Numbered from the stretch's first letter, positions 27,728 to 36,280 are shown. The stretch is 64,000 nucleotides of DNA from Flavobacteriaceae bacterium (GCA_013003555.1 JABDIV010000082.1:1-64000); one strand, 5' to 3'. The notes: a model not told the origin generated them from the sequence alone. Translations and numbers: made by a program.

Positions 27728-28330
27728 TTAAGCCATTATTCTAATGATCCTACCGTTGATCTTTCCTTCGACGCATTTAACATAGCCATCGACAATTTTA
27801 CTCATTGGAACGGGTGTATTACCCGGGAAGTAAACCTTATATTTTTCATACGAATCCTCGACCAGGTCTGAACAAACGGCGTTGATTCTAATGTTTCGCG
27901 GTAATTCAAGAGCCACCGCTCTTACAAAGCTGTGAATTGCCCCGTTTACCATTGCTGCACTACTCGTCATATCAACCGGGTCGTCAGCCAGTATCCCGGT
28001 AGAAAGTGTAATAGATCCGTCGTCGTTCAAATAATCTTTTCCAATTCGAACCGCATTAACCTGACCCATTAATTTACTTTTAATGCCGATATAAAAATCA
28101 TCTTCCGTCAGATTCTCGAATTTATCCCATTTTGCCTCACCTGCAATGGCAATTATTGCATCTAACTTTCCGAGGGATTCGAACATTTCCCGGATAGAAT
28201 CTGAGTTCGAGAAATCGACCTGAACATCACCGCTATTTCTACCCGCTGTGATCACATCATGATTTAATGCAAGTCTGGCTTTCACTTTTCGCCCAATAGT
28301 TCCGTCACCGCCGATTATTAAAATTTTCAT
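27728..28330 (-). CDS. SDR-fold protein without the catalytic Tyr-Lys pair
   Basis: 200 aa Rossmann protein. The nucleotide-binding start KILIIGGDGTIGRKVKARL is of the SDR type and the body follows the SDR plan (DAIIAIAGEA, GSITLSTG, IRINAVCSDLV). However, the segment from LSTG to INAV contains no tyrosine or lysine, so the YxxxK active site is missing. It resembles the Lin1944-like SDR subgroup, known for lacking those residues and of undetermined function. It lies between the thiolase and paaZ with gaps of 3 and 5 bp, so it is a full member of the paa operon. Confidence 0.8.
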   Translation of the reverse strand: MKILIIGGDGTIGRKVKARLALNHDVITAGRNSGDVQVDFSNSDSIREMFESLGKLDAIIAIAGEAKWDKFENLTEDDFYIGIKSKLMGQVNAVRIGKDYLNDDGSITLSTGILADDPVDMTSSAAMVNGAIHSFVRAVALELPRNIRINAVCSDLVEDSYEKYKVYFPGNTPVPMSKIVDGYVKCVEGKINGRIIRIMA

Positions 28331-28333
28331 TTG

Positions 28334-29551
28334 TTAGAGATTGACGTTTTCTAATATTGTCGCATAACCCTGACCAACTCCAATACACATGGTCACCAAT
28401 GCATATCGTTTTCGCTGTTCTCTTAATTCGAGTGCTGCCGAATAGCAAATACGGGTTCCTGTCACGCCAAGGGGATGCCCAATTGCAATTGCTCCTCCAT
28501 TCGGGTTTATTCGCGGATCATTATCCTGCAAACCCAGAGACCTTGTGCAAGCGAGGACCTGGACTGCAAAAGCCTCGTTCAGTTCTATGATATCCATATC
28601 CTCAAGGGTCAGGTTGGCTTTTTTTAGTGCTTTTCTTGAAGCTTCCACAGGACCGATTCCCATTATGCTTGGTTCGACACCAACAACGGCCGAACTTACA
28701 ATTCGAACCATTGGGTTTAAATTATATTTTTTAGCCGCTTCCTCAGAGGAAACGATCACCGCTGCTGATCCGTCGTTAAGTCCCGATGAGTTCCCCGCGG
28801 TAACGCTGCCGTTTTCTTTGAACGCAGAGCGCAATCCTGCTAGTATTTCGGGGGTTGTATTCGGTTTTACAAATTCGTCATGGGAAAAGATAATCGGATC
28901 TTTTTTTCGCTGTGGAATTTCGACTTGCATGATCTCACGAGATAAGCGGCCATTTCGCTGAGCCTCGGCAGCTTTCATCTGGCTCCAATGGGCAAAAGCG
29001 TCTTGATCTTCACGTGAGATTTTATATTTTTCCACTAAATTTTCAGCTGTTTCTCCCATGGCATGTGTGCCATAAAGCTCTTTCATTTTCGGGTTAACAA
29101 ATCGCCACCCAAAACTGGTATCGTACATTTTTGCATCGGTGCCAAAAGCAGTAGAGGGCTTGGCAATAGCATAGGGACCGCGTGTCATATTTTCTACACC
29201 GCCTGAAATAAAAATATCGCCATCGCCGGCCTTGATGGCCCGGGAGGCATGAATAATGGCCGATAGGCCAGAACTGCACAGCCTGTTAACGGTTTCACCA
29301 GGAACAGAAAATGGTAACCCTGCCAAAAGCAGTGCCATACGGGCAACATTTCGATTATCTTCACCGGCCTGGTTTGCACAACCTATAATGACGTCGTCGA
29401 AAGCATCCTTTGGAATATGGGGATTGCGATAAATCAACTCTTTAATGGCCATAGCTGCCAGGTCGTCGGTCCTAATAGAGGCTAGCGTTCCCTTAAATTT
29501 TCCGATTGGGGTTCTAATCCCGTCTATGATATAGGCATCTTTCATTCCCAA
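28334..29551 (-). CDS. paaJ: 3-oxoadipyl-CoA/acetyl-CoA acyltransferase (thiolase)
   Basis: 405 aa thiolase. The acyl-binding cysteine lies in ETVNRLCSSGLSAI, GGVENMTRGP is the second signature, NPNGGAIAIGHPLGVTG the third, and LVTMCIGVGQGYATI carries the active-site Cys. In the phenylacetate pathway the thiolase (PaaJ) cleaves both 3-oxo-5,6-dehydrosuberyl-CoA and 3-oxoadipyl-CoA, giving acetyl-CoA and finally succinyl-CoA. Its start overlaps the paaI end by 10 bp. Sequence alone cannot separate it from a general fatty-acid thiolase; the operon supports PaaJ. Confidence 0.9.
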   Translation of the reverse strand: MGMKDAYIIDGIRTPIGKFKGTLASIRTDDLAAMAIKELIYRNPHIPKDAFDDVIIGCANQAGEDNRNVARMALLLAGLPFSVPGETVNRLCSSGLSAIIHASRAIKAGDGDIFISGGVENMTRGPYAIAKPSTAFGTDAKMYDTSFGWRFVNPKMKELYGTHAMGETAENLVEKYKISREDQDAFAHWSQMKAAEAQRNGRLSREIMQVEIPQRKKDPIIFSHDEFVKPNTTPEILAGLRSAFKENGSVTAGNSSGLNDGSAAVIVSSEEAAKKYNLNPMVRIVSSAVVGVEPSIMGIGPVEASRKALKKANLTLEDMDIIELNEAFAVQVLACTRSLGLQDNDPRINPNGGAIAIGHPLGVTGTRICYSAALELREQRKRYALVTMCIGVGQGYATILENVNL

Positions 29552-29946
29552 ATTGTATTGGTGCGATAAACCGTACCATTGAATACGGCTACCAGTTTCT
29601 CTTTTGTTTTTATCTCTATGCGATAGAAGCCAATGGTCTTCTTTAAACTTACTTCAATCGCTTCTGCTTCAATTTCGGTTCCCTCATTCAACTTTTCGAG
29701 ATGATTGATTGACGTTTCCACAGAAACAGCCTGTCGCCCCTGCGAATTCGACGCAAAAGCCAGGGCGCTATCTGCCAAACTATAGGTTATACCACCATGA
29801 GCAAGATCAAAACCGTTCAGCATGTCAGCTCTTACCGTCATAAGGAGCCTGGAGTATCCGGGTCGAATCTCAAGAATCCGTATTCCCAGCCATTGACTGA
29901 AGGCATCATTCTCATACATCTTATTTACAATTGCCTTAGCCTCCAT
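29542..29946 (-). CDS. paaI: Hydroxyphenylacetyl-CoA thioesterase PaaI
   Basis: 134 aa from ATG 29946, which overlaps the paaH stop (TAATG). The track's start at 29997 would add 17 residues inside paaH. It is a hotdog thioesterase with the typical FDLAHGGITYSLADSALAFASN helix, in which Asp acts in catalysis. PaaI rescues CoA from dead-end ring-hydroxylated phenylacetyl-CoA products. Length and position in the operon match the family well. Confidence 0.9.
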   Translation of the reverse strand: MEAKAIVNKMYENDAFSQWLGIRILEIRPGYSRLLMTVRADMLNGFDLAHGGITYSLADSALAFASNSQGRQAVSVETSINHLEKLNEGTEIEAEAIEVSLKKTIGFYRIEIKTKEKLVAVFNGTVYRTNTIWE

Positions 29947-31115
29947 TAATAAAAAGTTTTTCCTTCCCGACTCATTCGTCTCAACAAAGGTGAGCATCGG
30001 TAACGATCGTCGTGATACTCGTCATATAGATTATCGATCATTTGAACACATTGGTCTATACCAATTTCATCGGCCCACGTCAATAATCCTTTCGGGTAAT
30101 TCACACCTTTAGTCATTGCTAAATCGACATCGGTTGCAGTCGCTATATTCAAATAGACGGCATCGGCCGCTTCATTGATAAGCATGGCAATTATCCGGTC
30201 GAAAATAGCCTTCGCCTTCTCAGGCTTGACAGCATTATGTGATTTTTCTTTTATTCGATTAGCCGAATCGTCGTATCGATAATACCCACGACCGGTTTTT
30301 CTTCCGAGGTAACCTGCCTCCATCAAACGTTTTTGAGTAAAGCTCGGTTTATATCTCGAATCATAATAAAATGCTTTAAAAACGGATTCGGTCACTGCAT
30401 AATTCACGTCATTTCCAATAAAATCCATCAATTCAAAGGGTCCCATCCTGAAACCACCCAAAGTCTTTAAACTCTCATCGATTTCATGAAAATCTGCCAG
30501 ACCTTCTTCATAAATTCTGAGTGATTCACCATAAAAGGGTCGGGCCACACGATTGACGATAAAACCGGGAGTGTCTTTAGCAACGGCAACAGTTTTATTC
30601 CAGGTTTTAATAAAAGAAACCGTTTTTTCAAGGATTTCGGGATCGGTTTGTACCGCCGGTATCACTTCAACCAATTTCATCAAGGGAACCGGATTGAAAA
30701 AGTGAATTCCAAGACAACGATCAGCCTGTTTTAGAGAAGAAGCGATCGCTGTTATTGACAAACTCGATGTGTTGCTGGCTAAAATAGTCTTAGTATCCAC
30801 AATCGTCTCAACTTTTGAAAACACCTCCTTCTTAATCACAAGATCTTCTACAATCGCTTCAATTACTAAATCTGAAGGCCTCAGATCGCGAAGTGCATTT
30901 ACATACCGAATGTTGTTTTGAATCCTGGACTTTTCATTATCATCGATACGTTCTTTCACAATTAATCGATCGAGAATACGATTTAAATTCTGTTTCGAAC
31001 GTGTCAATGCCTCCTGTTCGGCATCATAGAGCAGCACCTGGCATCCTGACATGGCTGCCTGTTGAGCGATGCCGCTACCCATGGTACCTGATCCTATGAC
31101 TCCTACCGTTTTCAT
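29946..31115 (-). CDS. paaH: 3-hydroxyacyl-CoA dehydrogenase PaaH
   Basis: 389 aa. The NAD-binding start is VGVIGSGTMGSGIAQQAAMSG. The conserved CLGIHFFNPVPLMKLVEVI follows, with the catalytic His, then DTPGFIVNRVARPFYGESLRIYEEG, and a second C-terminal 3HCDH domain. It oxidises the 3-hydroxyadipyl-CoA intermediate to 3-oxoadipyl-CoA. It overlaps the paaG stop by 4 bp at its start and is coupled to paaI at its end. Confidence 0.92.
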   Translation of the reverse strand: MKTVGVIGSGTMGSGIAQQAAMSGCQVLLYDAEQEALTRSKQNLNRILDRLIVKERIDDNEKSRIQNNIRYVNALRDLRPSDLVIEAIVEDLVIKKEVFSKVETIVDTKTILASNTSSLSITAIASSLKQADRCLGIHFFNPVPLMKLVEVIPAVQTDPEILEKTVSFIKTWNKTVAVAKDTPGFIVNRVARPFYGESLRIYEEGLADFHEIDESLKTLGGFRMGPFELMDFIGNDVNYAVTESVFKAFYYDSRYKPSFTQKRLMEAGYLGRKTGRGYYRYDDSANRIKEKSHNAVKPEKAKAIFDRIIAMLINEAADAVYLNIATATDVDLAMTKGVNYPKGLLTWADEIGIDQCVQMIDNLYDEYHDDRYRCSPLLRRMSREGKTFY

Positions 31116-31897
31116 CGTCCTTTAAAATTTGGTTTGCGTTTTTCAATAAAGGCTGTTACCCCTTCTTTGAAATCATAGGTGCTTCCGGCTTCAATTTGAG
31201 CATTCATTTCCAATTCCAATTGGGCATCAAGGTCATTGGTCATCGATCTGTTCAATAATGATTTTGTCAACGCCAAGGCTTTTGTTGGCATGGCTGCCAG
31301 TTTATCGGCTAAGGCCTTGACTGAGTCCCGAAATTCATCGTCTGAAAAAACCTTATATATCATACCTAATCGCTCGGCTTCGTTGGCTGTTACTTTGTCT
31401 CCCAGCATAGCCAGTGCAGATGCTTTTTGAAAACCGATTAGTCGAGGCAGAAAATAGGTGCCTGCACTATCGGGTATAAGACCAATTTTGCTAAAGGCCT
31501 GTATAAAACTCGCGTTTTCAGAGGCTACTACCACATCACACGCAAGTGCTATGTTAGCGCCGGCTCCGGCAGCTACACCATTTACAGCGGCAATAACCGG
31601 TTTTTCAATGTTCCTAATTCGAGAAATGATGGGATTATAGTGTTCTTTTAAAATATTTTCCAATCCAGGGTTTAATTCAGGATTTACTATTTCCTGAAGA
31701 TCTTGTCCGGCGCAAAAGGCCTTTCCATGACCAGACAAAACAAGGGATCGTATATTCGAATTTTCGCGACAATCATCAAGAATGTCCTGTAATCGGAAGG
31801 CCATTTCACGGTTAAAACTGTTGAATACCTTCGGCCGGTTCAGGTAAATGTATCCCACATGGTTATCTATGATTAATTCGATGGAATCCTTGCTCAT
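31112..31897 (-). CDS. paaG: 1,2-epoxyphenylacetyl-CoA isomerase PaaG
   Basis: 261 aa crotonase-fold enzyme. AFCAGQDLQEIVNP is the first oxyanion-hole segment, VNGVAAGAGANIALACDVVVAS the second, and the Asp in SKIGLIPDSAGTYFLPRLIG is the typical PaaG acid where hydratases have Glu. It isomerises ring-1,2-epoxyphenylacetyl-CoA to oxepin-CoA and later shifts a double bond. It follows paaD by 10 bp. Confidence 0.92.
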   Translation of the reverse strand: MSKDSIELIIDNHVGYIYLNRPKVFNSFNREMAFRLQDILDDCRENSNIRSLVLSGHGKAFCAGQDLQEIVNPELNPGLENILKEHYNPIISRIRNIEKPVIAAVNGVAAGAGANIALACDVVVASENASFIQAFSKIGLIPDSAGTYFLPRLIGFQKASALAMLGDKVTANEAERLGMIYKVFSDDEFRDSVKALADKLAAMPTKALALTKSLLNRSMTNDLDAQLELEMNAQIEAGSTYDFKEGVTAFIEKRKPNFKGR

Positions 31898-31907
31898 ATA
31901 TGGAAAA

Positions 31908-32408
31908 TTATTTCAAGCATTTAAAATAATCGAAGGGTTCATTGCAGTCATCACATTGGAACAAAGCTTTACATGGAGTAGAGCCGAATTGGCTGACAAC
32001 TCTTGTGTTCGGCGAACCGCACAACGTGCATTTTACCAGTTTTTTCAGTCCCAGCAAAGCATCTTTATCGGCGGTTGCGTTAAGGGGTGGTGCAATGCCA
32101 TATTTTAAAAGAGCCTGTCGCCCCTTTTCGGTAATCCAATCAGTCGTCCAGGCCGGCGACAGCACCAGTTCAACATGGGCCTTGTATCCGGCATCAGACA
32201 ATACGTTCTTGATATCCTCAGCAATGACATCCATTGCAGGGCAGCCACTGTAGGTCGGCGTAATTTTTACAAAAACCCGACCATTATCAATAATCGCAGA
32301 TCGTACAACCCCCATATCCAGAACGGTTAACACTGGAATTTCAGGATCAGACACCTGCTCGAGTATTGAATGGAGGCGTTTATCGATATTTAAGGTTAAT
32401 GCATTCAT
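31908..32408 (-). CDS. paaD: Phenylacetyl-CoA epoxidase subunit PaaD
   Basis: 166 aa from ATG 32408, two bases after the paaC stop (an upstream GTG/ATG frame extension exists in the track). The N-terminal MIP18/DUF59-like part (VSDPEIPVLTVLDMGVV, TYSGCPAMDVIAEDI) suggests a role in iron-sulfur or metal maturation. The C terminus is a zinc-ribbon-like segment, CTLCGSPNTRV... CDDCNEPFDYFKC. PaaD is needed for epoxidase activity in the cell, but its exact role is unsettled. Confidence 0.9.
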   Translation of the reverse strand: MNALTLNIDKRLHSILEQVSDPEIPVLTVLDMGVVRSAIIDNGRVFVKITPTYSGCPAMDVIAEDIKNVLSDAGYKAHVELVLSPAWTTDWITEKGRQALLKYGIAPPLNATADKDALLGLKKLVKCTLCGSPNTRVVSQFGSTPCKALFQCDDCNEPFDYFKCLK

Positions 32409-32410
32409 AA

Positions 32411-33163
32411 TTACCATTTCATATTTGGATATGCACGTTGCATATATTGGAGATCAGCCAGGATATAGCCCATATGTTCGCTATGAGCACCTTGTTTTCC
32501 GCCCTTCTGAAAATATTTTATTTCAGGAACACTTATCGTCGCCTCTTCCAGGTATTCTTTAACACTCTTGTAATAATCATTTTTCAAACTTGTTACGTCA
32601 ACACCTATTCCCTTTTCAATCATAAGCTTTGCATCATCTGTACGGATAAAAAATTCCTCCGTATAAGCCCAAAGATCATCGATAGCTTGTTGCATGCGTT
32701 CATGACTTTCCGATGTTCCATCCCCTAATCGCTTAAGCCAATCGGATGAGAATCTTAAATGGTAACTCACCTCTTTTAAACTTTTCCGTGCTATAGCAGC
32801 AAGAGTGATATCATGGCTGTGCTGCAATTCATTGAGAAACAGGTAATGATAAACATCAAACAGAAATTGACGACCGATGACATAGGCGAAGTCTGTATTG
32901 GGTTGCTCCACAAGTAAAACGTTCAAATAATCTCTTTCCGGTCGTAAAAAGGCAATGTCATCTTCAGTTTGTTTACCATTGGAAACCTGGGCTGCATATT
33001 GATAATAACTGCGCACCTGCCCCAGTAAATCAAGAGACAGGTTGGTGCAGGCAATATCGGTTTCCAAATTAGGACCATGACCACATAATTCACCAAGACG
33101 CTGACCCAAAATCAGGCAATTATCGGCGATCTCAACTATATATTTATAAAGTGATTCTTTCAT
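32411..33163 (-). CDS. paaC: Phenylacetyl-CoA epoxidase structural subunit PaaC
   Basis: 250 aa ferritin-like helical protein. Segments such as NCLILGQRLGELCGHGPNLETDIACTNLSLDLLGQVRSYYQYAA are diagnostic of PaaC, the non-catalytic partner that forms the PaaAC core. It ends with EHMGYILADLQYMQRAYPNMKW, also highly typical. It starts overlapping the last base of paaB. Confidence 0.95.
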   Translation of the reverse strand: MKESLYKYIVEIADNCLILGQRLGELCGHGPNLETDIACTNLSLDLLGQVRSYYQYAAQVSNGKQTEDDIAFLRPERDYLNVLLVEQPNTDFAYVIGRQFLFDVYHYLFLNELQHSHDITLAAIARKSLKEVSYHLRFSSDWLKRLGDGTSESHERMQQAIDDLWAYTEEFFIRTDDAKLMIEKGIGVDVTSLKNDYYKSVKEYLEEATISVPEIKYFQKGGKQGAHSEHMGYILADLQYMQRAYPNMKW

Positions 33164-33447
33164 TACATATGTTTGATTTCGTCCGGTAAATCATAAAATG
33201 TTGGATGCCTGTAAACCTTATCTTTAGCAGGTTCAAACATTTCAGCGTTATTTTCAGGGTTAGAAGCCGTAATATGCTTCGATTCAACGACCCAGATACT
33301 GACTCCTTCATTTCTCCGGGTGTAAACATCTCTTGCATTTTCAAGTGCCATTTGAGCATCGGCAGCATGTAAACTACCAAAATGTCGATGCTCTAATCCG
33401 TTTTTGCTTCGCACAAAAACTTCCCATAAAGGCCAATTCTTTTTCAT
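33163..33447 (-). CDS. paaB: Phenylacetyl-CoA epoxidase subunit PaaB
   Basis: 94 aa. WPLWEVFVRSKNGLEHRHFGSLHAADAQMALENARDVYTRRNEGVSIWVVES is the conserved PaaB core. PaaB bridges PaaAC units in the epoxidase complex. It lies 2 bp after paaA and overlaps paaC by one base, in the canonical A-B-C order. Confidence 0.96.
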   Translation of the reverse strand: MKKNWPLWEVFVRSKNGLEHRHFGSLHAADAQMALENARDVYTRRNEGVSIWVVESKHITASNPENNAEMFEPAKDKVYRHPTFYDLPDEIKHM

Positions 33448-33449
33448 AA

Positions 33450-34412
33450 TTAACTCGCTTTATTAAGGTTCTTTGTTTTCTGTTTTTCAGCATAGGCCAT
33501 AGCGGCATCACGCACCCATTCACCTTCTTTCCAGGCACTCTTACGTGCGGTCATTCGTTCTTTGTTGCATGGCCCATGGCCCTTGACTACCTGCCAGAAT
33601 TCTTCCCAGTCAATCGGACCGAAATCATAGTGTTCTTTTTCGTCGTTCCATTTCAATTCCGGATCGGGAACTGTAAGTCCGATAAGCTCTGCCTGAGGCA
33701 CGGTTTGATCTACAAATTGCTGGCGTAATTCGTCATTTGATTTTCGTTTTAACTTCCATTTCATGGATTGAGCTGTATTGGGTGATTCGTCATCACGAGG
33801 TCCAAACATCATCAAAGATGGCCACCACCATCTATTTAAGGCATCCTGAGCCATTGCTATTTGTTCAGGGGTCCCTTTAGAAAGTGTTAACATGATCTCA
33901 TAACCCTGACGTTGGTGGAAGCTTTCTTCCTTGCAAATGCGCACCATAGCGCGGGCATATGGACCAAAGGATGCACCACACAAGGCCACCTGATTAATTA
34001 TGGCGGCACCGTCAACCAACCAACCAATTGCCCCGATATCGGCCCATGTAATCGTTGGATAATTGAAAATACTGGAGTACTTGGCCTTACCTGTATGCAA
34101 CTGATCGATCATTTCATCTCGTGAAATTCCAAGGGTCTCGGTGGCACTGTACAAATAAAGTCCGTGTCCGGCCTCATCCTGGACCTTGGCAAGCAGGGCT
34201 ACTTTTCGTCTTAGGGAAGGCGCTCGTGTTATCCAGTTGCCCTCCGGTAACATGCCAACGATTTCGGAATGCGCATGCTGTGACATTTGACGTATATGGG
34301 TTTGCCGATACTTCTCTGGCATCCAATCCTTCGGTTCAATTTTCTCATCACGCTCAATGCGCTTTTCAAATTGTTTTTCTAAATCTTTGATTTTTTCTTC
34401 ACTCATATTCAA
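33450..34412 (-). CDS. paaA: Phenylacetyl-CoA 1,2-epoxidase catalytic subunit PaaA
   Basis: 320 aa di-iron ferritin-like oxygenase. Conserved stretches include [27 protein letters not shown], the iron-ligand helix [15 protein letters not shown] (ExxH) and the second ligand helix [16 protein letters not shown] (ExxH). It ends with [25 protein letters not shown], typical of PaaA. It epoxidises the aromatic ring of phenylacetyl-CoA using O2 and electrons from PaaE. It lies 3 bp after paaE. Confidence 0.96.
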   Translation of the reverse strand: MNMSEEKIKDLEKQFEKRIERDEKIEPKDWMPEKYRQTHIRQMSQHAHSEIVGMLPEGNWITRAPSLRRKVALLAKVQDEAGHGLYLYSATETLGISRDEMIDQLHTGKAKYSSIFNYPTITWADIGAIGWLVDGAAIINQVALCGASFGPYARAMVRICKEESFHQRQGYEIMLTLSKGTPEQIAMAQDALNRWWWPSLMMFGPRDDESPNTAQSMKWKLKRKSNDELRQQFVDQTVPQAELIGLTVPDPELKWNDEKEHYDFGPIDWEEFWQVVKGHGPCNKERMTARKSAWKEGEWVRDAAMAYAEKQKTKNLNKAS

Positions 34413-34415
34413 TTA

Positions 34416-35489
34416 TTAAATATCAAAATCAACAATGATTTTATCACTAATGGGTACAGCCTGGCAACTGAGCACCAGGTTCTGGTCTAATTCATGCTGT
34501 TCCAATGCGTAATTCACTTTCATTTTCACCTCGCCCTCAATGACTTTACACCTGCAGGTACTGCAAACACCACCTTTACAGGCAAACGGAAGATCAGCGC
34601 CTTCTGCCAATGCGCCATCCAGTAAGGTCTGATACCCGTCATCCATTGTAAAATGAAATTCCTTACCGCCGTCGATAATTGTAACAACAGTCCCATCGGG
34701 CATTTTATCGAGGGTTTCAGCGAATTGAAGATCGGATACCTCAGCATCTCCTGAAAAGAACAATTCATAATGGATATTTTTCTTCGGCATTCCAGCGGCG
34801 ATCAACTCATCCTGAATCAGGAAGATCATATCTTTTGGACCGCATAAAAAGCAATGGGCTGTGTCTTCAATATCAATGAAGTTATTAGTAAGTATCTCCA
34901 TTTTTTCTTTATCAAATCGACCATTTAAGAATTCGATATCCCGTTGTTCCTTGGTCAGGAAATAAAACACATGAAACCGCTGAAAATATAGATTCTTAAG
35001 CCTTTCGATTTCTTCTTTGAAGATAATTGACTTAGTGGTTTTATTGAGGTAAAACAGTTTAAATGTACTATTTGGTTCGCGCTCCAAATGTGTTTTAATC
35101 ATGGATATTATTGGCGTAATTCCACTACCCGCTGCAAACGCGATATAATTATTAGCATGCTCGGGATTGGTTTTAACGAAAAAATTTCCCGAGGGCTTCA
35201 TGATATCGATAGTATCACCTTTTTTTAAGGATTTATTGGCGTAGGTAGAAAAGACTCCTCCGGGAATGTGCTTAATCGCAACTTTCCAGATGTTGTCATC
35301 GGGACTGGTACAAAGCGAATAGGTTCGTCGTACATCTTCGCCGTCAATCGTTTTTCGTAAAATAAGATGTTGTCCCTGGATAAAACGCAAGGTTTCATGT
35401 AACTCTTCGGGAATATCGAATGTGAGAACAACGGTATCTTTTGTTTCCTTGTATAGATCAGCTATTTTAACGGTATAAATATCGGTCAT
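34416..35489 (-). CDS. paaE: Phenylacetyl-CoA epoxidase reductase PaaE
   Basis: 357 aa from ATG 35489. The track's start at 35507 is a TTG inside the operator palindrome and is unlikely. The N-terminal FAD/NADPH ferredoxin-reductase part shows RRTYSLCTSP (FAD binding), FAAGSGITPIISMI and CFLCGPKDMI. The C-terminal plant-type [2Fe-2S] domain has the cysteine pattern CKGGVCSTCRC...C. It passes electrons from NADPH to the PaaA di-iron site. It is the first gene of the operon, directly behind promoter and operator. Confidence 0.94.
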   Translation of the reverse strand: MTDIYTVKIADLYKETKDTVVLTFDIPEELHETLRFIQGQHLILRKTIDGEDVRRTYSLCTSPDDNIWKVAIKHIPGGVFSTYANKSLKKGDTIDIMKPSGNFFVKTNPEHANNYIAFAAGSGITPIISMIKTHLEREPNSTFKLFYLNKTTKSIIFKEEIERLKNLYFQRFHVFYFLTKEQRDIEFLNGRFDKEKMEILTNNFIDIEDTAHCFLCGPKDMIFLIQDELIAAGMPKKNIHYELFFSGDAEVSDLQFAETLDKMPDGTVVTIIDGGKEFHFTMDDGYQTLLDGALAEGADLPFACKGGVCSTCRCKVIEGEVKMKVNYALEQHELDQNLVLSCQAVPISDKIIVDFDI

Positions 35490-35505
35490 ACTGATTACAA
35501 TTGTC

Positions 35506-35525
35506 AAACTAACAATTGTTAGTTT
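35506..35525 (-). promoter_or_regulatory. Perfect 20-bp palindromic operator at the paa promoter
   Basis: AAACTAACAATTGTTAGTTT is a perfect inverted repeat of 10-bp arms. It covers the expected transcription start, 6 bp downstream of the -7 box and 16 bp before the paaE ATG. The adjacent TetR-family gene is the likely source of its repressor. A related site lies at 23842. Confidence 0.72.
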
Positions 35526-35531
35526 TAATTA

Positions 35532-35539
35532 CAAAATTA
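35532..35539 (-). promoter_or_regulatory. -7 box of the paa operon promoter
   Basis: TAATTTTG on the minus strand matches TAnnTTTG, in the 66-bp gap between the TetR gene and paaE. Transcription would begin inside the palindrome at 35506-35525, a typical layout for repression by steric blocking. No clear -33 TTG is present. Confidence 0.6.
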
Positions 35540-35555
35540 CGAAATTTTCTTCTAA

Positions 35556-36149
35556 TTATCTGTTAATTCCTCTTAAGAGAATCATGCTCAATTCTGACGC
35601 TAATTCCTTTGGATCGACGTCGTCTTTATCCGGTATCCAAATATATAATGACCGCAATGTCGATAATATTGAAAACAACATAATCTCGGGATTCAACGGG
35701 GCAATTTCCCCCTCTGAAATACCATCTTTTATAATGGACCTGAAATTATCTTCATAATCCTTTCTGAGTTTTAGATAATAGGATTGTTTTTCCTTGAGGT
35801 GCATCCAATCGTTATTAAGAGAAGCCATCCCATCGGTATTCATACCTGCTATCCTAACATGTAACGAAATAATCTGGCGAAGTTTGTCAAGGCTCCTGGC
35901 ATTTGAGCGCTTAATCAGCATCATGCCTTCGGTAAATTCTTCGGCCAATGAAATGATGATTTCTGTTAGGATGTCTTGTTTTGAATTAATGTGATTGTAA
36001 AGACTTGCCGCTTTGATACCCATAGCTTTTGCAAGATCGCGCATGGTCACAGCGCTATAACCCTTTTCCTTAAATAGTCTCGCTGCAATGCGAATGATCT
36101 CTTCCTTTCTTGTTTCGGATTTCAATGGCAAGGCGTCTATAATCCTCAA
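35556..36149 (-). CDS. TetR family transcriptional regulator of the paa operon
   Basis: 197 aa. The N-terminal helix-turn-helix is YSAVTMRDLAKAMGIKAASLYNHINSKQDILTEII. The rest is an all-helical ligand-binding domain. No ATG is available near the N terminus; the frame begins with TTG codons (36149 or in-frame TTGs at 36131 and 36125), so the start is uncertain. Its position just upstream of the paa promoter and palindrome, on the same strand, points to a phenylacetyl-CoA-type effector by analogy with TetR-type PaaR proteins. That is inference. Confidence 0.85.
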   Translation of the reverse strand: MRIIDALPLKSETRKEEIIRIAARLFKEKGYSAVTMRDLAKAMGIKAASLYNHINSKQDILTEIIISLAEEFTEGMMLIKRSNARSLDKLRQIISLHVRIAGMNTDGMASLNNDWMHLKEKQSYYLKLRKDYEDNFRSIIKDGISEGEIAPLNPEIMLFSILSTLRSLYIWIPDKDDVDPKELASELSMILLRGINR

Positions 36150-36227
36150 ACCAAATTAATTAGAGCGGCTCTTTGTGAGTCCTGATAATTTTAGTGAGGC
36201 TTTCTATACAAAAATAGTTCAAAAAAA

Positions 36228-36275
36228 ATAAAGCACCGACCAATCTTCAACTGATGAAGGGATCGATGCTTTTTC
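36228..36275. terminator. Bidirectional terminator-like hairpin, unit 1
   Basis: AAAGCACCGA pairs with TCGATGCTTT (one C-A mismatch), and an inner CTTCA/TGAAG helix extends it. On the minus strand the stem is followed by TTTATTTTTTTT, a good U tract; on the plus strand by TTTTTC. Confidence 0.55.
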
Positions 36276-36280
36276 TCCTA

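Noticed and set aside
28545-28961. 138-aa plus-strand ORF opposite the thiolase
   Set aside because: Shadow frame of paaJ without recognisable motifs.
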